A stretch of DNA of 19,364 nucleotides from DASYCK01 sp036500205. Its GTDB lineage: Bacteria; Myxococcota_A; Polyangia; Fen-1088. The position numbers were made by a program, and so were the translations under genes. The stretch covers positions 1 to 19,364 of the forward strand of contig DASYCK010000017.1 in the NCBI GenBank assembly GCA_036500205.1. Direction: 5' to 3'. Below the pieces are notes generated by a model. The model made no database searches, was not told where the DNA came from, and saw only the letters and a list, made by a program, of their open reading frames with translations. Shown here piece by piece: positions 1 through 6,549 of the stretch. How positions within the stretch are numbered: position 1 is the first letter of the stretch; every line of letters begins with the position of its first letter.

Positions 1-51
1 CGGCAGCTCGTAGTCGGGAAAGGTGCCTCCGGGCGCGATGTCAGGGCGCAT
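1..51 (-). CDS. Redoxin/peroxiredoxin-like protein, N-terminus only (cut by left edge)
   Basis: Only the first 17 codons are present, reading MRPDIAPGGTFPDYELP. A start of this form (acidic residue, PG, hydrophobic-P-D-hydrophobic-x-L-P) is typical of AhpC/TSA-type redoxin proteins, which reduce peroxides through a cysteine that would lie beyond the window. The start is well supported: GGAGG on the minus strand at 60-64 sits 8 bases before the ATG. It follows the reductase-like gene in the same direction after about 75 bases, so it may be the third gene of that operon. Family assignment rests on the N-terminal pattern alone. Confidence 0.5.
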   Translation of the reverse strand, partial: MRPDIAPGGTFPDYELP

Positions 52-126
52 GGTGGGATCCTCCAGCTCGACCAAAGATAGCCAGCCGGCTGAAAGAGGC
101 CAGAGGCAACCTCGACGGCGGGGCGG

Positions 127-789
127 TCAGGCGCCCGCGGCGCGCTGGATCACGACGTGCGTCGCAGCGGGGCTGGACACGTGCTCGGTGACACGGTAGC
201 CGAGCGCGTGGAGGTCGAGGCCTTCGAACAGCGATTCGCCCGCGCCGAGCAGCACCGGCGACATCGCCAGGTGCAGCTCGTCGCAGAGCCGCGCCCGCAG
301 GTATTGCCGGATGGTCGCCGCGCCGCCCCCCAGGCGCACGTCGGCGCCGCCGGCCGCCTCGCGCGCGCGCCGGAGCGCCTCCTCGATCCCGCCGGTCACG
401 AAATGAAACGTCGTCCCGCCCGCCATCTCCAGCGGGCGGCGCGCCTGGTGGGTGAGCACGAAGACCGGCACGTGGTACGGCGGTTCCTCGCCCCACCACC
501 CGCGCCAGCTCTCGTCCGGCCAGGGGCCGCGCACCGGACCGAACATGTTGCGCCCGAGGATCCAGGCGCCGACGTTCTCGAAGCCGCGGCGGGCGAAGTC
601 GTCGTCGACGCCCGTCGTGCCCTCGGCACCCGCGCCTTCGCCGTGCATCCGCTGGAACGTCCGCGTGGGGAAGACCCAGCGGTGCAGCTCCATGCCGTTG
701 CGGCCCATCGGGTTCTGCTCGTCCTGGCCCGGCCCGGCGCCGTAGCCGTCGAGCGACACGGAGAAGGCGTTCACGCGCAGTTTGCTCAT
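127..789 (-). CDS. Dihydrofolate reductase-like protein (RibD C-terminal domain family)
   Basis: The 220-residue protein is a complete single-domain member of the RibD C-terminal/dihydrofolate-reductase-like superfamily (YyaP/YwjB type), a cytoplasmic NADPH-binding fold. Visible landmarks are the N-terminal strand and loop with SLDG at 12-15, LGRNMF at 78-83, a glycine-rich NADPH loop LGGG at 153-156 followed by a helix, and the late SPVLLGAG element at 177-184. The ATG overlaps the stop of the upstream DGPF gene as ATGA, so the two are translationally coupled. This family is often found beside DGPF/YCII proteins. The true substrate is unknown; it is not expected to be the housekeeping folate enzyme, which lacks this RibD-type layout. 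Confidence 0.85.
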   Translation of the reverse strand: MSKLRVNAFSVSLDGYGAGPGQDEQNPMGRNGMELHRWVFPTRTFQRMHGEGAGAEGTTGVDDDFARRGFENVGAWILGRNMFGPVRGPWPDESWRGWWGEEPPYHVPVFVLTHQARRPLEMAGGTTFHFVTGGIEEALRRAREAAGGADVRLGGGAATIRQYLRARLCDELHLAMSPVLLGAGESLFEGLDLHALGYRVTEHVSSPAATHVVIQRAAGA

Positions 790-1217
790 CGCGCAACCCG
801 CTCGATCTCGGCGCGCAGGCGGCTTTCGCGTTCGCGGATCTCGGGCGTGGCGTTGTCACCCAGGTCCTCGAACTCGTAGAGCGGCCGCAGCTCGAGCACC
901 CCCTCTTCGCCGGGCATCGGCTCAGGGCAGCGTTGCGCCCAGGAGACCGCCTCCTCCATGGAGCTCACGCGCCAGATCCAGTAGCCGGCGACCAGCTCCT
1001 TGGCTTCGGCGAACGGCCCATCGACCACCGTGCGCCGGCCGCCCGCGAACGCGATGCGCTTTCCTTTCGCGCTCGGCTGGAGGCCGTCGCCCGCCACCAT
1101 GACGCCCGCCTTGACCAGCTCTTCGTTGAACTTGCCCATCTCGTTCAGCAGCTTCTCGCTCGGGAGAACCCCCGCCTCGCTGTTCTTGCTGGCCTTCACG
1201 ATCACCATGACTCGCAT
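786..1217 (-). CDS. DGPF/YCII domain protein
   Basis: The 143-residue protein carries the diagnostic DGPF motif at 66-69 followed by the usual amphipathic segment (AEAKELVAGYWIW) and a helix rich in E and A, as in the YCII/DGPF family of small ferredoxin-like-fold proteins. Their biochemical role is poorly defined; many lie next to ECF sigma factors of group ECF42. I chose the ATG at 1217 because GGAGG at 1224-1228 (minus strand) lies 6 bases upstream and the domain begins at once (MRVMVIVKAS). The longer open frame to 1484 adds sequence with no coding character. Its stop overlaps the next gene's start (ATGA). The last 20 residues form a charged helix beyond the usual domain. Confidence 0.88.
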   Translation of the reverse strand: MRVMVIVKASKNSEAGVLPSEKLLNEMGKFNEELVKAGVMVAGDGLQPSAKGKRIAFAGGRRTVVDGPFAEAKELVAGYWIWRVSSMEEAVSWAQRCPEPMPGEEGVLELRPLYEFEDLGDNATPEIRERESRLRAEIERVAR

Positions 1218-1547
1218 CGTCGTCCTCCGGTTCGGGGTCTTCGGCCGGTCGTCTCGACCTGCCTTCTGACACGACGACGAACGGGCGGTGGAGAAATCGA
1301 CACCGCCCCCGATCTTTCTCATCCGCGCGAGATGGCTCGGGATCCGGCGCCCGTCGCGGGCGCGCCTCGGTCCCTGCGGCCTGAACGGCGATACGCGACG
1401 TCCCGCACGTGGGGCGCAATACGTGATCCGTGAACGGTGGTGTTGACGCCGACTCGTCACACCGGCTCGCGATCGTATTGGCACTCTTCGGGAATGTTCA
1501 TGCGTTTCCGTCGGCGGTTGAGCCGGGGGATGGGGAAAGGACCAATC
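1218..1547. other. Divergent intergenic region with a short perfect hairpin
   Basis: This 330-base region separates the minus-strand DGPF operon from the plus-strand lipoprotein gene. It holds the possible ECF promoter (1276-1302) and the DGPF ribosome binding site. At 1347-1363 a perfect 7-bp inverted repeat (GCGCCCG, TCG loop, CGGGCGC) has no T tract, so it could be an operator or an mRNA hairpin rather than a terminator. I see no convincing -35/-10 pair for the rightward gene. Long open frames crossing this region read as arginine/proline-rich sequence and are not supported as genes. Confidence 0.5.
1276..1302 (-). promoter_or_regulatory. Possible ECF42-type promoter of the DGPF operon
   Basis: On the minus strand TGTCGA (1297-1302) is followed after 17 bases by CGTC (1276-1279). 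As I recall, ECF42 sigma factors, which usually regulate DGPF genes, recognise TGTCGA at -35 and CGA/TC at -10. The element ends about 60 bases before the DGPF start. No ECF42 gene lies in the window. The motif is short, so chance is possible. Confidence 0.45.
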
Positions 1548-2852
1548 ATGACGAGACCATCGGTTACCAACGTTCGCAGTGTTTCCGCAGTTCTTCTTTT
1601 GTTCGCCGGCATCGGATGCGCGCCGGCCCCGGAGGACGCCGAGTCCATCGCGGCGGTTCGGTCGCCAGCGCCCGTCGCGGCGGCGACCAGCGCTCCCGCT
1701 GATCTAGTCCCCTGCGCGGCCTGGGCCGACACGGTCGTTGGGAACACCGGCAGCGTCATCGTTGGGCGCGGCGTCCTCGTCGATTCCTATCAATCCAGTC
1801 AGGGGGCTTACGGCGGCGCCAACGTTGGGCGCGCGGCCGTCGTTCAGGCGGCGACCACCATCGTGAACAATGGGGGCGTCATCCACGGCACCCAGAAGCA
1901 GCACGCGCCGGCGGGGTTCGCCGTGGTCCCCGTGCCCGCGGGCGCGAAGAACCTTCCCCTCGGGGCACGGGCTCCGGGCGCGCTCAACATCAACACCGCC
2001 GCCCAGAGCCTCACGCTGGGGCCGGGAAACTACGTCGCGTCCAGCATCAACGTCGCGGCGCCGGGAGCGATCAACGTCTCGCCGGCCGGCGAGGTCCGCA
2101 TCTGGGTGACGGGAACGCTCACCCTCGGCGGTAACCTGAACCCCAGAGGCACCCCCAAGAACCTCGCCTTTCTCGTCACCAGCTCCGGGTTCGTGAACGT
2201 CAACGGCGGCGGCGCGCTGTTCGGACTCCTCTACGCCCCGACGTCCACGTTGACCGTCAGCTCGCCGGTGTTCGGGACCGTCATCGGCAGCAGCGTCACG
2301 CTCAACTCGGGCTCGGCGGTGCACTTCGACCAGAGCTCCGTCTGTCAAGCCAACAGCGCGCAGCTGGACCAGTCGTTCATCACCGGCAACGATCTGAGCG
2401 CCGGCCTCTACGGCCGCCCGGTGTTCGAGGCCCAGTCGTACACCGCCGGCCTCACCGGAACCCTGCAAGGGGTCGCCATCGACGTCAGCGCCATCGACGT
2501 CACCCAGGTGGCGCGCATCCAGATCGAGGCGATCGTGAACGGGGTGCCGAGCAACGTCGTCCTCGGGTCGGCGCGCGCAGCCTCGGGCGGCGACCTGGCC
2601 ATCACCACGGTCATCCCGTTCTCGACCGCGATTCCGCAGGTCGCGGGCCAGCAGTACGCGATCCTGGTCGACTACCCGGACGCGCCGCCGTTCGTGAACG
2701 GCATCGAGAACACGGCGTCGTGGAACGGCTCTGACGGCAACCTCTATCCGGCCGGGACGTTGTTGTCGACGTTCGACGGCGGCACGACCTGGCAGTCGTT
2801 CGCCAGCGACGGGTTCGACCTGCACTTCCAGACGTTCGTGATCCCCAACTGA
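1548..2852 (+). CDS. Secreted lipoprotein with DUF7305-like N-terminal domain and beta-sandwich C-terminal domain
   Basis: The 434-residue protein starts with a lipoprotein signal (hydrophobic run 12-22, candidate lipidated Cys24 in AGIGC). Residues about 55-265 are rich in G, N, V and T. They include a segment at 155-260 with alternating short strands (PGNYVASSINV, VRIWVTGTLTLGGNL, FGLLYAPTSTLTV), resembling the DUF7305/PilX-like domains of myxobacterial secreted proteins. Residues about 272-434 form a second domain with the pattern AQSYTAGLTGTLQGV, similar to adhesin-like choice-of-anchor beta-sandwiches. The start at 1548 is preferred over an upstream ATG at 1437 because GGAAAGGA lies just before it and the signal peptide begins there. 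A strong hairpin terminator follows, so it is probably monocistronic. Function is not known. Confidence 0.8.
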   Translation: MTRPSVTNVRSVSAVLLLFAGIGCAPAPEDAESIAAVRSPAPVAAATSAPADLVPCAAWADTVVGNTGSVIVGRGVLVDSYQSSQGAYGGANVGRAAVVQAATTIVNNGGVIHGTQKQHAPAGFAVVPVPAGAKNLPLGARAPGALNINTAAQSLTLGPGNYVASSINVAAPGAINVSPAGEVRIWVTGTLTLGGNLNPRGTPKNLAFLVTSSGFVNVNGGGALFGLLYAPTSTLTVSSPVFGTVIGSSVTLNSGSAVHFDQSSVCQANSAQLDQSFITGNDLSAGLYGRPVFEAQSYTAGLTGTLQGVAIDVSAIDVTQVARIQIEAIVNGVPSNVVLGSARAASGGDLAITTVIPFSTAIPQVAGQQYAILVDYPDAPPFVNGIENTASWNGSDGNLYPAGTLLSTFDGGTTWQSFASDGFDLHFQTFVIPN

Positions 2853-2913
2853 CCTGGATCGCGCGGTCAGCCGGCCCGACCTGCGGTTCAAATAGGCAGC
2901 AATAGAGGAGTAG

Positions 2914-2943
2914 GTCAGACGTCAGGCGGCACGGCCGTCTGAC
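2914..2943 (+). repeat. Inverted repeat between lipoprotein gene and barrel operon
   Basis: GTCAGACG (2914-2921) and CGTCTGAC (2936-2943) form a perfect 8-bp stem with a 14-base loop. No T run follows. It lies just upstream of the larger terminator hairpin and could be an operator or a first leader stem-loop of the downstream operon. Confidence 0.5.
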
Positions 2944-2949
2944 AACCCT

Positions 2950-3003
2950 GGGCCCTCGTCGCGACCACGAGAGTGGAGCATCGTGACGAGGGCCCGAGCT
3001 TTT
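2950..3003 (+). terminator. Rho-independent terminator (19-bp stem in two parts)
   Basis: GGGCCCTCGTC (2950-2960) pairs perfectly with GACGAGGGCCC (2985-2995). The stem extends through a G-U pair and three more pairs to 2964/2981. After a 4-base bulge, an apical CCAC-GAGA-GTGG hairpin (2965-2976) closes with a GNRA tetraloop. TTTT at 3000-3003 follows. It would end transcription of the lipoprotein gene, but it ends only 20 bases before the next start codon, which raises the possibility of attenuation. Confidence 0.7.
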
Positions 3004-3023
3004 GGGGAACAGATCGCCGCACC

Positions 3024-4001
3024 ATGCGGGTTACGGTTCGTCTACTCACCACGTTCGTCGCACTGGCGCTGATCGGCGTCTCTGGCGGAATTGCGCGGGC
3101 AGAGGCCGCCGAGGGGACGCCGTCGCAGACGGGCTCGACCGGCCTCTATCGCATGGCGACCGTCGCGGACGTCGGCTCGGGAACGGTGCGGCCCGCTTTC
3201 TTCGGTGAGGTGGCCCGGTCGACGAACCTGCTGGTGCTCAATGACGTCGATACCCGCGTCATTACGCGCCTGGCGGCGGCGGCGGACTTCGCCCGGCGTG
3301 CGGAGGTGTTCGCGTCCTTCTCCTTCTCATACAATCGCGACGAGCAGCCGATCCCCGACGCGCCGACGATCCTGAAGACCGCGCTCGTGCCGGACCTGTC
3401 GCTGGGCGCCAAAGGGGTCGCTTGGCGGAACGACATCTTTGTGGTCGGGGGCGAGCTGGGTGCGCGGGTGCCGATGAGCGCGTCTGCTCTCCCGGAGGCG
3501 ATCTCGAGCTGGGTCGACGTCCTGGGCTCCGCGTACCTTTGGTCGGGCCAGCGCTCGTCCGTTCGTGCTCACCTGAGCATCGGTTACTACTTCGACAATT
3601 CGCAGAAGCAGCTCGACGTGAACAACCTCACGGAATCGGACATCGAGGTGCTCACGTTCGAGCACGCCACCGGGACCGATCGGTTTCGTATTGCGCTAGG
3701 ACTGGAAGGGGCGTGTCAGGGGCAACGCTCGCCGTTGGTCAGGCCATTCGTGGAATATCACTTTGAGCGCGAGAGACACACGCCCAACGACCGTCTTTTG
3801 AGCGAGGCCTTTGAGGGGGACAACCAGCAATGGCTGACCCTTGGTCTGAAAGCCGGAATCGGTCCGCACCTGACAATCGAGGCCGGCGTCGATGTCGCGA
3901 CTGTGGCGGCGGGAATCGCGTTCACGCCGCCGTTGCCGCCCTTTGACCTTTGGGCGGGTTTGACGGTACCGTTTCAGATCTCGGGACGCGGACAGCGATG
4001 A
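3024..4001 (+). CDS. Outer-membrane beta-barrel protein, first gene of the lipoprotein-array operon
   Basis: The 325-residue protein has a clear Sec signal peptide (MRVTVRLLTTFVALALIG, cleavage likely after ARA at 24-26). The mature part is made of alternating amphipathic segments with aromatic ends (FGEVARSTNLLVL, VFASFSFSYN, AHLSIGYYF, WLTLGLKAGIG, LTIEAGVDVA), as in OmpA-like or transporter-type barrels of myxobacteria. No OmpA peptidoglycan-binding or plug domain is present. I chose the ATG at 3024; an in-frame GTG at 2973 lies inside the terminator hairpin and would place non-signal residues first. No good Shine-Dalgarno is visible. Its TGA overlaps the next start as ATGA, linking it to the lipoprotein copies. 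The exact role is unknown; it may work with those lipoproteins at the outer membrane. Confidence 0.75.
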   Translation: MRVTVRLLTTFVALALIGVSGGIARAEAAEGTPSQTGSTGLYRMATVADVGSGTVRPAFFGEVARSTNLLVLNDVDTRVITRLAAAADFARRAEVFASFSFSYNRDEQPIPDAPTILKTALVPDLSLGAKGVAWRNDIFVVGGELGARVPMSASALPEAISSWVDVLGSAYLWSGQRSSVRAHLSIGYYFDNSQKQLDVNNLTESDIEVLTFEHATGTDRFRIALGLEGACQGQRSPLVRPFVEYHFERERHTPNDRLLSEAFEGDNQQWLTLGLKAGIGPHLTIEAGVDVATVAAGIAFTPPLPPFDLWAGLTVPFQISGRGQR

Positions 4002-4840
4002 CTCGGGGGGACCGTGGGGCCACTGGTCTCTCGTGGCGATGGCTCGTCGTCACAGCGACAGCGATGGGTATGTGGGCTTGCCAGCCAGCTCCGCTCTGTC
4101 CCGACGTGTACTCGAATGTGGCGGTCTCCGTTCCGGCGGGGACCTACGCGCCAACCCTGGCGCCGTTCGCGCCGATCAACGCCACGATCGCGACCAGCGC
4201 GACGGGGACGACGGTGTCGATCGCGGGCAACCAGGGGACTGTCAGCTTCGGAGGGCGAGGGCCCTTTCCGGCGTTCGTCTACAGTCGGACTCCGTTTCCT
4301 GCCGCGAACAGCATCGTCTACACCGGTCTGGGCGTGGAGACCGGCACCTGGTATCCGTTCTTCCTCTACTGCTCCGCAGACGGACGTCTGACCAGGTTCT
4401 ACGGCGAGATGACTGACCGAGACATCGCCGTGTTTGATGAGGTGGACGGGACTTGCACCGACAAGGGCGTGCCCTTCCTGGCGCAGGTGTCTCTCCCGGC
4501 GAACACGTTGTCACCTGTCGCGCTGACGTGTGGGTTTTCGGTGCACGGCCCGGGTTCCTCAATAGACCTCGAGGGCTCGCAGAACGGCACCGTCACGTTC
4601 CGCGGAACTGACTCCATCGCGCTGCCGTTTCACACGGTCGACTGCAGGACCGATTGCGGGACGCCGGGCTGGTTCGAGATCCACATGATCGTGTGGAATC
4701 AGGTCCAGCAAACGGTCGGCTTCGAGATTGTCTATCTTTTCGACTCGGGGGTCACCACCGGCGACGGGATCGAGCTGCCCGACGGCAACATGACCACCCA
4801 AGGTACTTTTACCGGGGCGACCTGGTCTCTCTCGCGGTGA
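3998..4840 (+). CDS. Lipoprotein family copy 1 of 3 (unrecognised family)
   Basis: I do not recognise this 280-residue family. A short N-terminus with WRWLVVT leads to a lipobox-like site with candidate lipidated Cys28 (MWACQPAP). The -3 residue is Met, which is unusual. The mature protein is rich in G, T, S and V and looks like an all-beta exported domain. It has six further cysteines (34, 125, 153, 178, 216, 220), enough for three disulfides. The start at 3998 is set by the ATGA overlap with the barrel gene and by the shared TRG...WRW.VVT pattern in the other copies. Copy 2 begins within its stop codon (GTGA). The mature region is closely similar to copies 2 and 3, which marks a recent tandem duplication. 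Confidence 0.8.
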   Translation: MTRGDRGATGLSWRWLVVTATAMGMWACQPAPLCPDVYSNVAVSVPAGTYAPTLAPFAPINATIATSATGTTVSIAGNQGTVSFGGRGPFPAFVYSRTPFPAANSIVYTGLGVETGTWYPFFLYCSADGRLTRFYGEMTDRDIAVFDEVDGTCTDKGVPFLAQVSLPANTLSPVALTCGFSVHGPGSSIDLEGSQNGTVTFRGTDSIALPFHTVDCRTDCGTPGWFEIHMIVWNQVQQTVGFEIVYLFDSGVTTGDGIELPDGNMTTQGTFTGATWSLSR

Positions 4841-5685
4841 AGCCGACCCGCGGGTACTCTGGTATCTCGGGTGGCCCGTGGCGATGGATCGTGGTCACAG
4901 GGATTACGATCGGGGCCGGGGCCTGTCAGCCAGCTCCGCTCTGTCCCGACGTGTACTCGAACGTTGCGGTCTCTGCCCCGGCCGGGACCTACGCGCCGTT
5001 CGTGGCGCCGTTTCCGCCGATCGACGCTGCCACCGTGGCCGGCGCGACCGGCACAACGGTGTCCATTGCCAGCAACCAGGGAACCGTCGGCTTCGGAGGG
5101 AGGGGGCCGTTTCCAGCGTTCCTCTACATTCGGATTCCGTTTGCTGCGGCCAACAGCACCCTCTACGGCGGTCTCGGCGTGGAGAGCGGCACGTGGTATC
5201 CCTTCTACCTCTACTGCTCCGCTGACGGACGGCTCACCAGGGTTTACGGCGAGATGACGAACCGAGACGTCGCCGTAGATGACAACGTGGTGGGGACTTG
5301 CACCGACCAGGGTGTGGCCCCCATGGCGCCGGTATCCCTCGCCGCGAACACGCTTTCCCCGGTCGCCTTGACGTGTGGCTTCTCGGTGCACGGCCCGGGT
5401 TCCTCGATCGACCTCGAGGGTTCGCAGAATGGCAACGTCACGTTCCTCGGGACGGACTCCATCGCGCCGCCGTTTCACACGGTCGATTGCAGGACCGGTT
5501 GCGGGACACCCTGGTGGTACGAGCTCCACACGATCGTGTGGAATCAGGTCCAGCAAGCGGTCGGCTTCGAAATCATCTACCTCGACGACACGGGGGTTAG
5601 CACGGGTGACGGGATCGAGCTGCCAGACGGCAACATGACCACCGAAGGTGCTTTTCCGGGAGCGACGTGGTCACTCTCGCGGTGA
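4837..5685 (+). CDS. Lipoprotein family copy 2 of 3 (unrecognised family, GTG start)
   Basis: The 282-residue paralogue of the preceding gene aligns along its whole length. It has the same WRW.VVT signal segment, candidate lipidated Cys30 (AGACQPAP), and the same six cysteines shifted by two residues (36, 127, 155, 180, 218, 222). It also keeps landmarks such as the GTWYPF, YCSADGRLTR and GFSVHGPGSSIDLEGSQNG blocks. The start is the GTG at 4837, which overlaps the upstream TGA as GTGA. The peptide VKPTRG matches VKLTRG of copy 3 and TRG of copy 1, while longer readings of the frame run inside the previous gene. There is no strong Shine-Dalgarno, so translation probably depends on reinitiation. 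Function unknown. Confidence 0.8.
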   Translation: MKPTRGYSGISGGPWRWIVVTGITIGAGACQPAPLCPDVYSNVAVSAPAGTYAPFVAPFPPIDAATVAGATGTTVSIASNQGTVGFGGRGPFPAFLYIRIPFAAANSTLYGGLGVESGTWYPFYLYCSADGRLTRVYGEMTNRDVAVDDNVVGTCTDQGVAPMAPVSLAANTLSPVALTCGFSVHGPGSSIDLEGSQNGNVTFLGTDSIAPPFHTVDCRTGCGTPWWYELHTIVWNQVQQAVGFEIIYLDDTGVSTGDGIELPDGNMTTEGAFPGATWSLSR

Positions 5686-6423
5686 AGCTGACCCGCGGGC
5701 ATCCCGGTGTCGCTGGTTGCCCATGGCGATGGCTCGTGGTCACAGGCACTACGATCGGGCTCGGGGCCTGCCAGCCAGCCCCGTTCTGTCCCGATGTGTA
5801 CTCCGACGTTGCGGTCTCCGTCCCGGCCGGGACCTACGCGCCGGCGGTGGCTCCGTTCCGGCGATCAACGCGGCAACCGCGCCCGGCGCGACGGGACGAC
5901 GGTGTCGATCGTGAGCAACCAGGGGACCGTCACCTTGGGCGGGCGAGGGCCGATCCAGGCGTTCGTCTACAATCGGATTCCGTATGGCGCGGCCGGCAGC
6001 ATCCTCTACAGTTGTTGTCTGGGCGTGGAGAGCGGCACCTGGTACCCGTTCTACCTCTACTGCTCAGCAGACGGACGTCTCACCAGGGTCGAGGGCGAGA
6101 TGACGGATCGAGACGCCGAGATCGATGACGAAGTGGACGGGACTTGTACGGACCAGGGCGTGGCCGCGATGGCTCCGGTCTCTCTTGCCGCGAACACGCT
6201 GTCACCTGTCGCTCTGACCTGTGGGTTCTCGGTGCGCGGCCCCGGCTCGTCCATCGACCTCGAGGGCTCGCAGAATGGCAACGTGTCGTTCAACCTTTCC
6301 AAGGTTGTGGTCGAGACGGGCAGTGGCCAGCCGCAGGGCTTGAACTTCCCGGGTGGATTGGAGCCGCCGCTGAACGCTCCGCCGACGGGAGCACCGGCCG
6401 CGCAAGCTCCGGCGCACCCGTGA
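5682..6423 (+). pseudogene. Lipoprotein family copy 3: frameshifted twice and with a replaced 3' end
   Basis: The copy begins with GTG overlapping the copy 2 stop (GTGA) and has the best lipobox of the three (LGACQPAP). Compared with copies 1 and 2, one base is missing at about 5856-5861 (after the codons for VAPF) and another in the G run at 5893-5895. Translation from the start therefore leaves the family frame and stops at 6128. The family sequence continues in a different frame from GTTVSIVSNQG to the shared SQNGNV block, then similarity ends abruptly near 6290. The last 70-odd residues, with the paired-Cys CRTGC motif, are replaced by an unrelated Pro-rich tail ending at 6423. Both losses are in short C or G runs, so assembly error is a real alternative to decay. 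Confidence 0.75.
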
Positions 6424-6549
6424 GAGACCGCACGTCGGGGTGCGCGACCGTCTTGGACACCGTCACAGCCCCGCGGCAGGTTTTAAACAGGGCGCCGCGA
6501 AGGGTCGCAATCCAGGCGGCCGTATCGTTGGCACGACAGGTGAAAGTGG

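Larger units (their letters stand above)
3998..6290 (+). repeat. Tandem triplication with a unit of about 840 bp
   Basis: Three direct repeats begin at 3998, 4837 and 5682, giving spacings of 839 and 845 bases. Long stretches are nearly identical, for example the 20-base block GTGCACGGCCCGGGTTCCTC in copies 1 and 2. Each boundary is a start-stop overlap, so the repeat unit is exactly one gene. The third unit loses similarity near 6290. Confidence 0.85.

Noticed and set aside
1443..1480. TTGACG at 1443-1448 as a -35 box for the 1548 gene
   Set aside because: No -10-like hexamer at 16-19 bases; the nearest AT-rich candidate is about 26 bases away.
1437..1547. Upstream start at 1437 for the DUF7305-like lipoprotein
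   Set aside because: The extra 37 residues are not signal-like; the ATG at 1548 has a ribosome site and starts the signal peptide.
2973..3023. GTG start at 2973 for the barrel gene
   Set aside because: It lies in the apical stem of the terminator hairpin and would bury the signal peptide behind 17 residues.
5856..5900. Programmed frameshifting to rescue the third lipoprotein copy
   Set aside because: Two separate shifts within about 35 bases would be needed, no slippery heptamer or stimulatory structure is evident, and the 3' end is already replaced.
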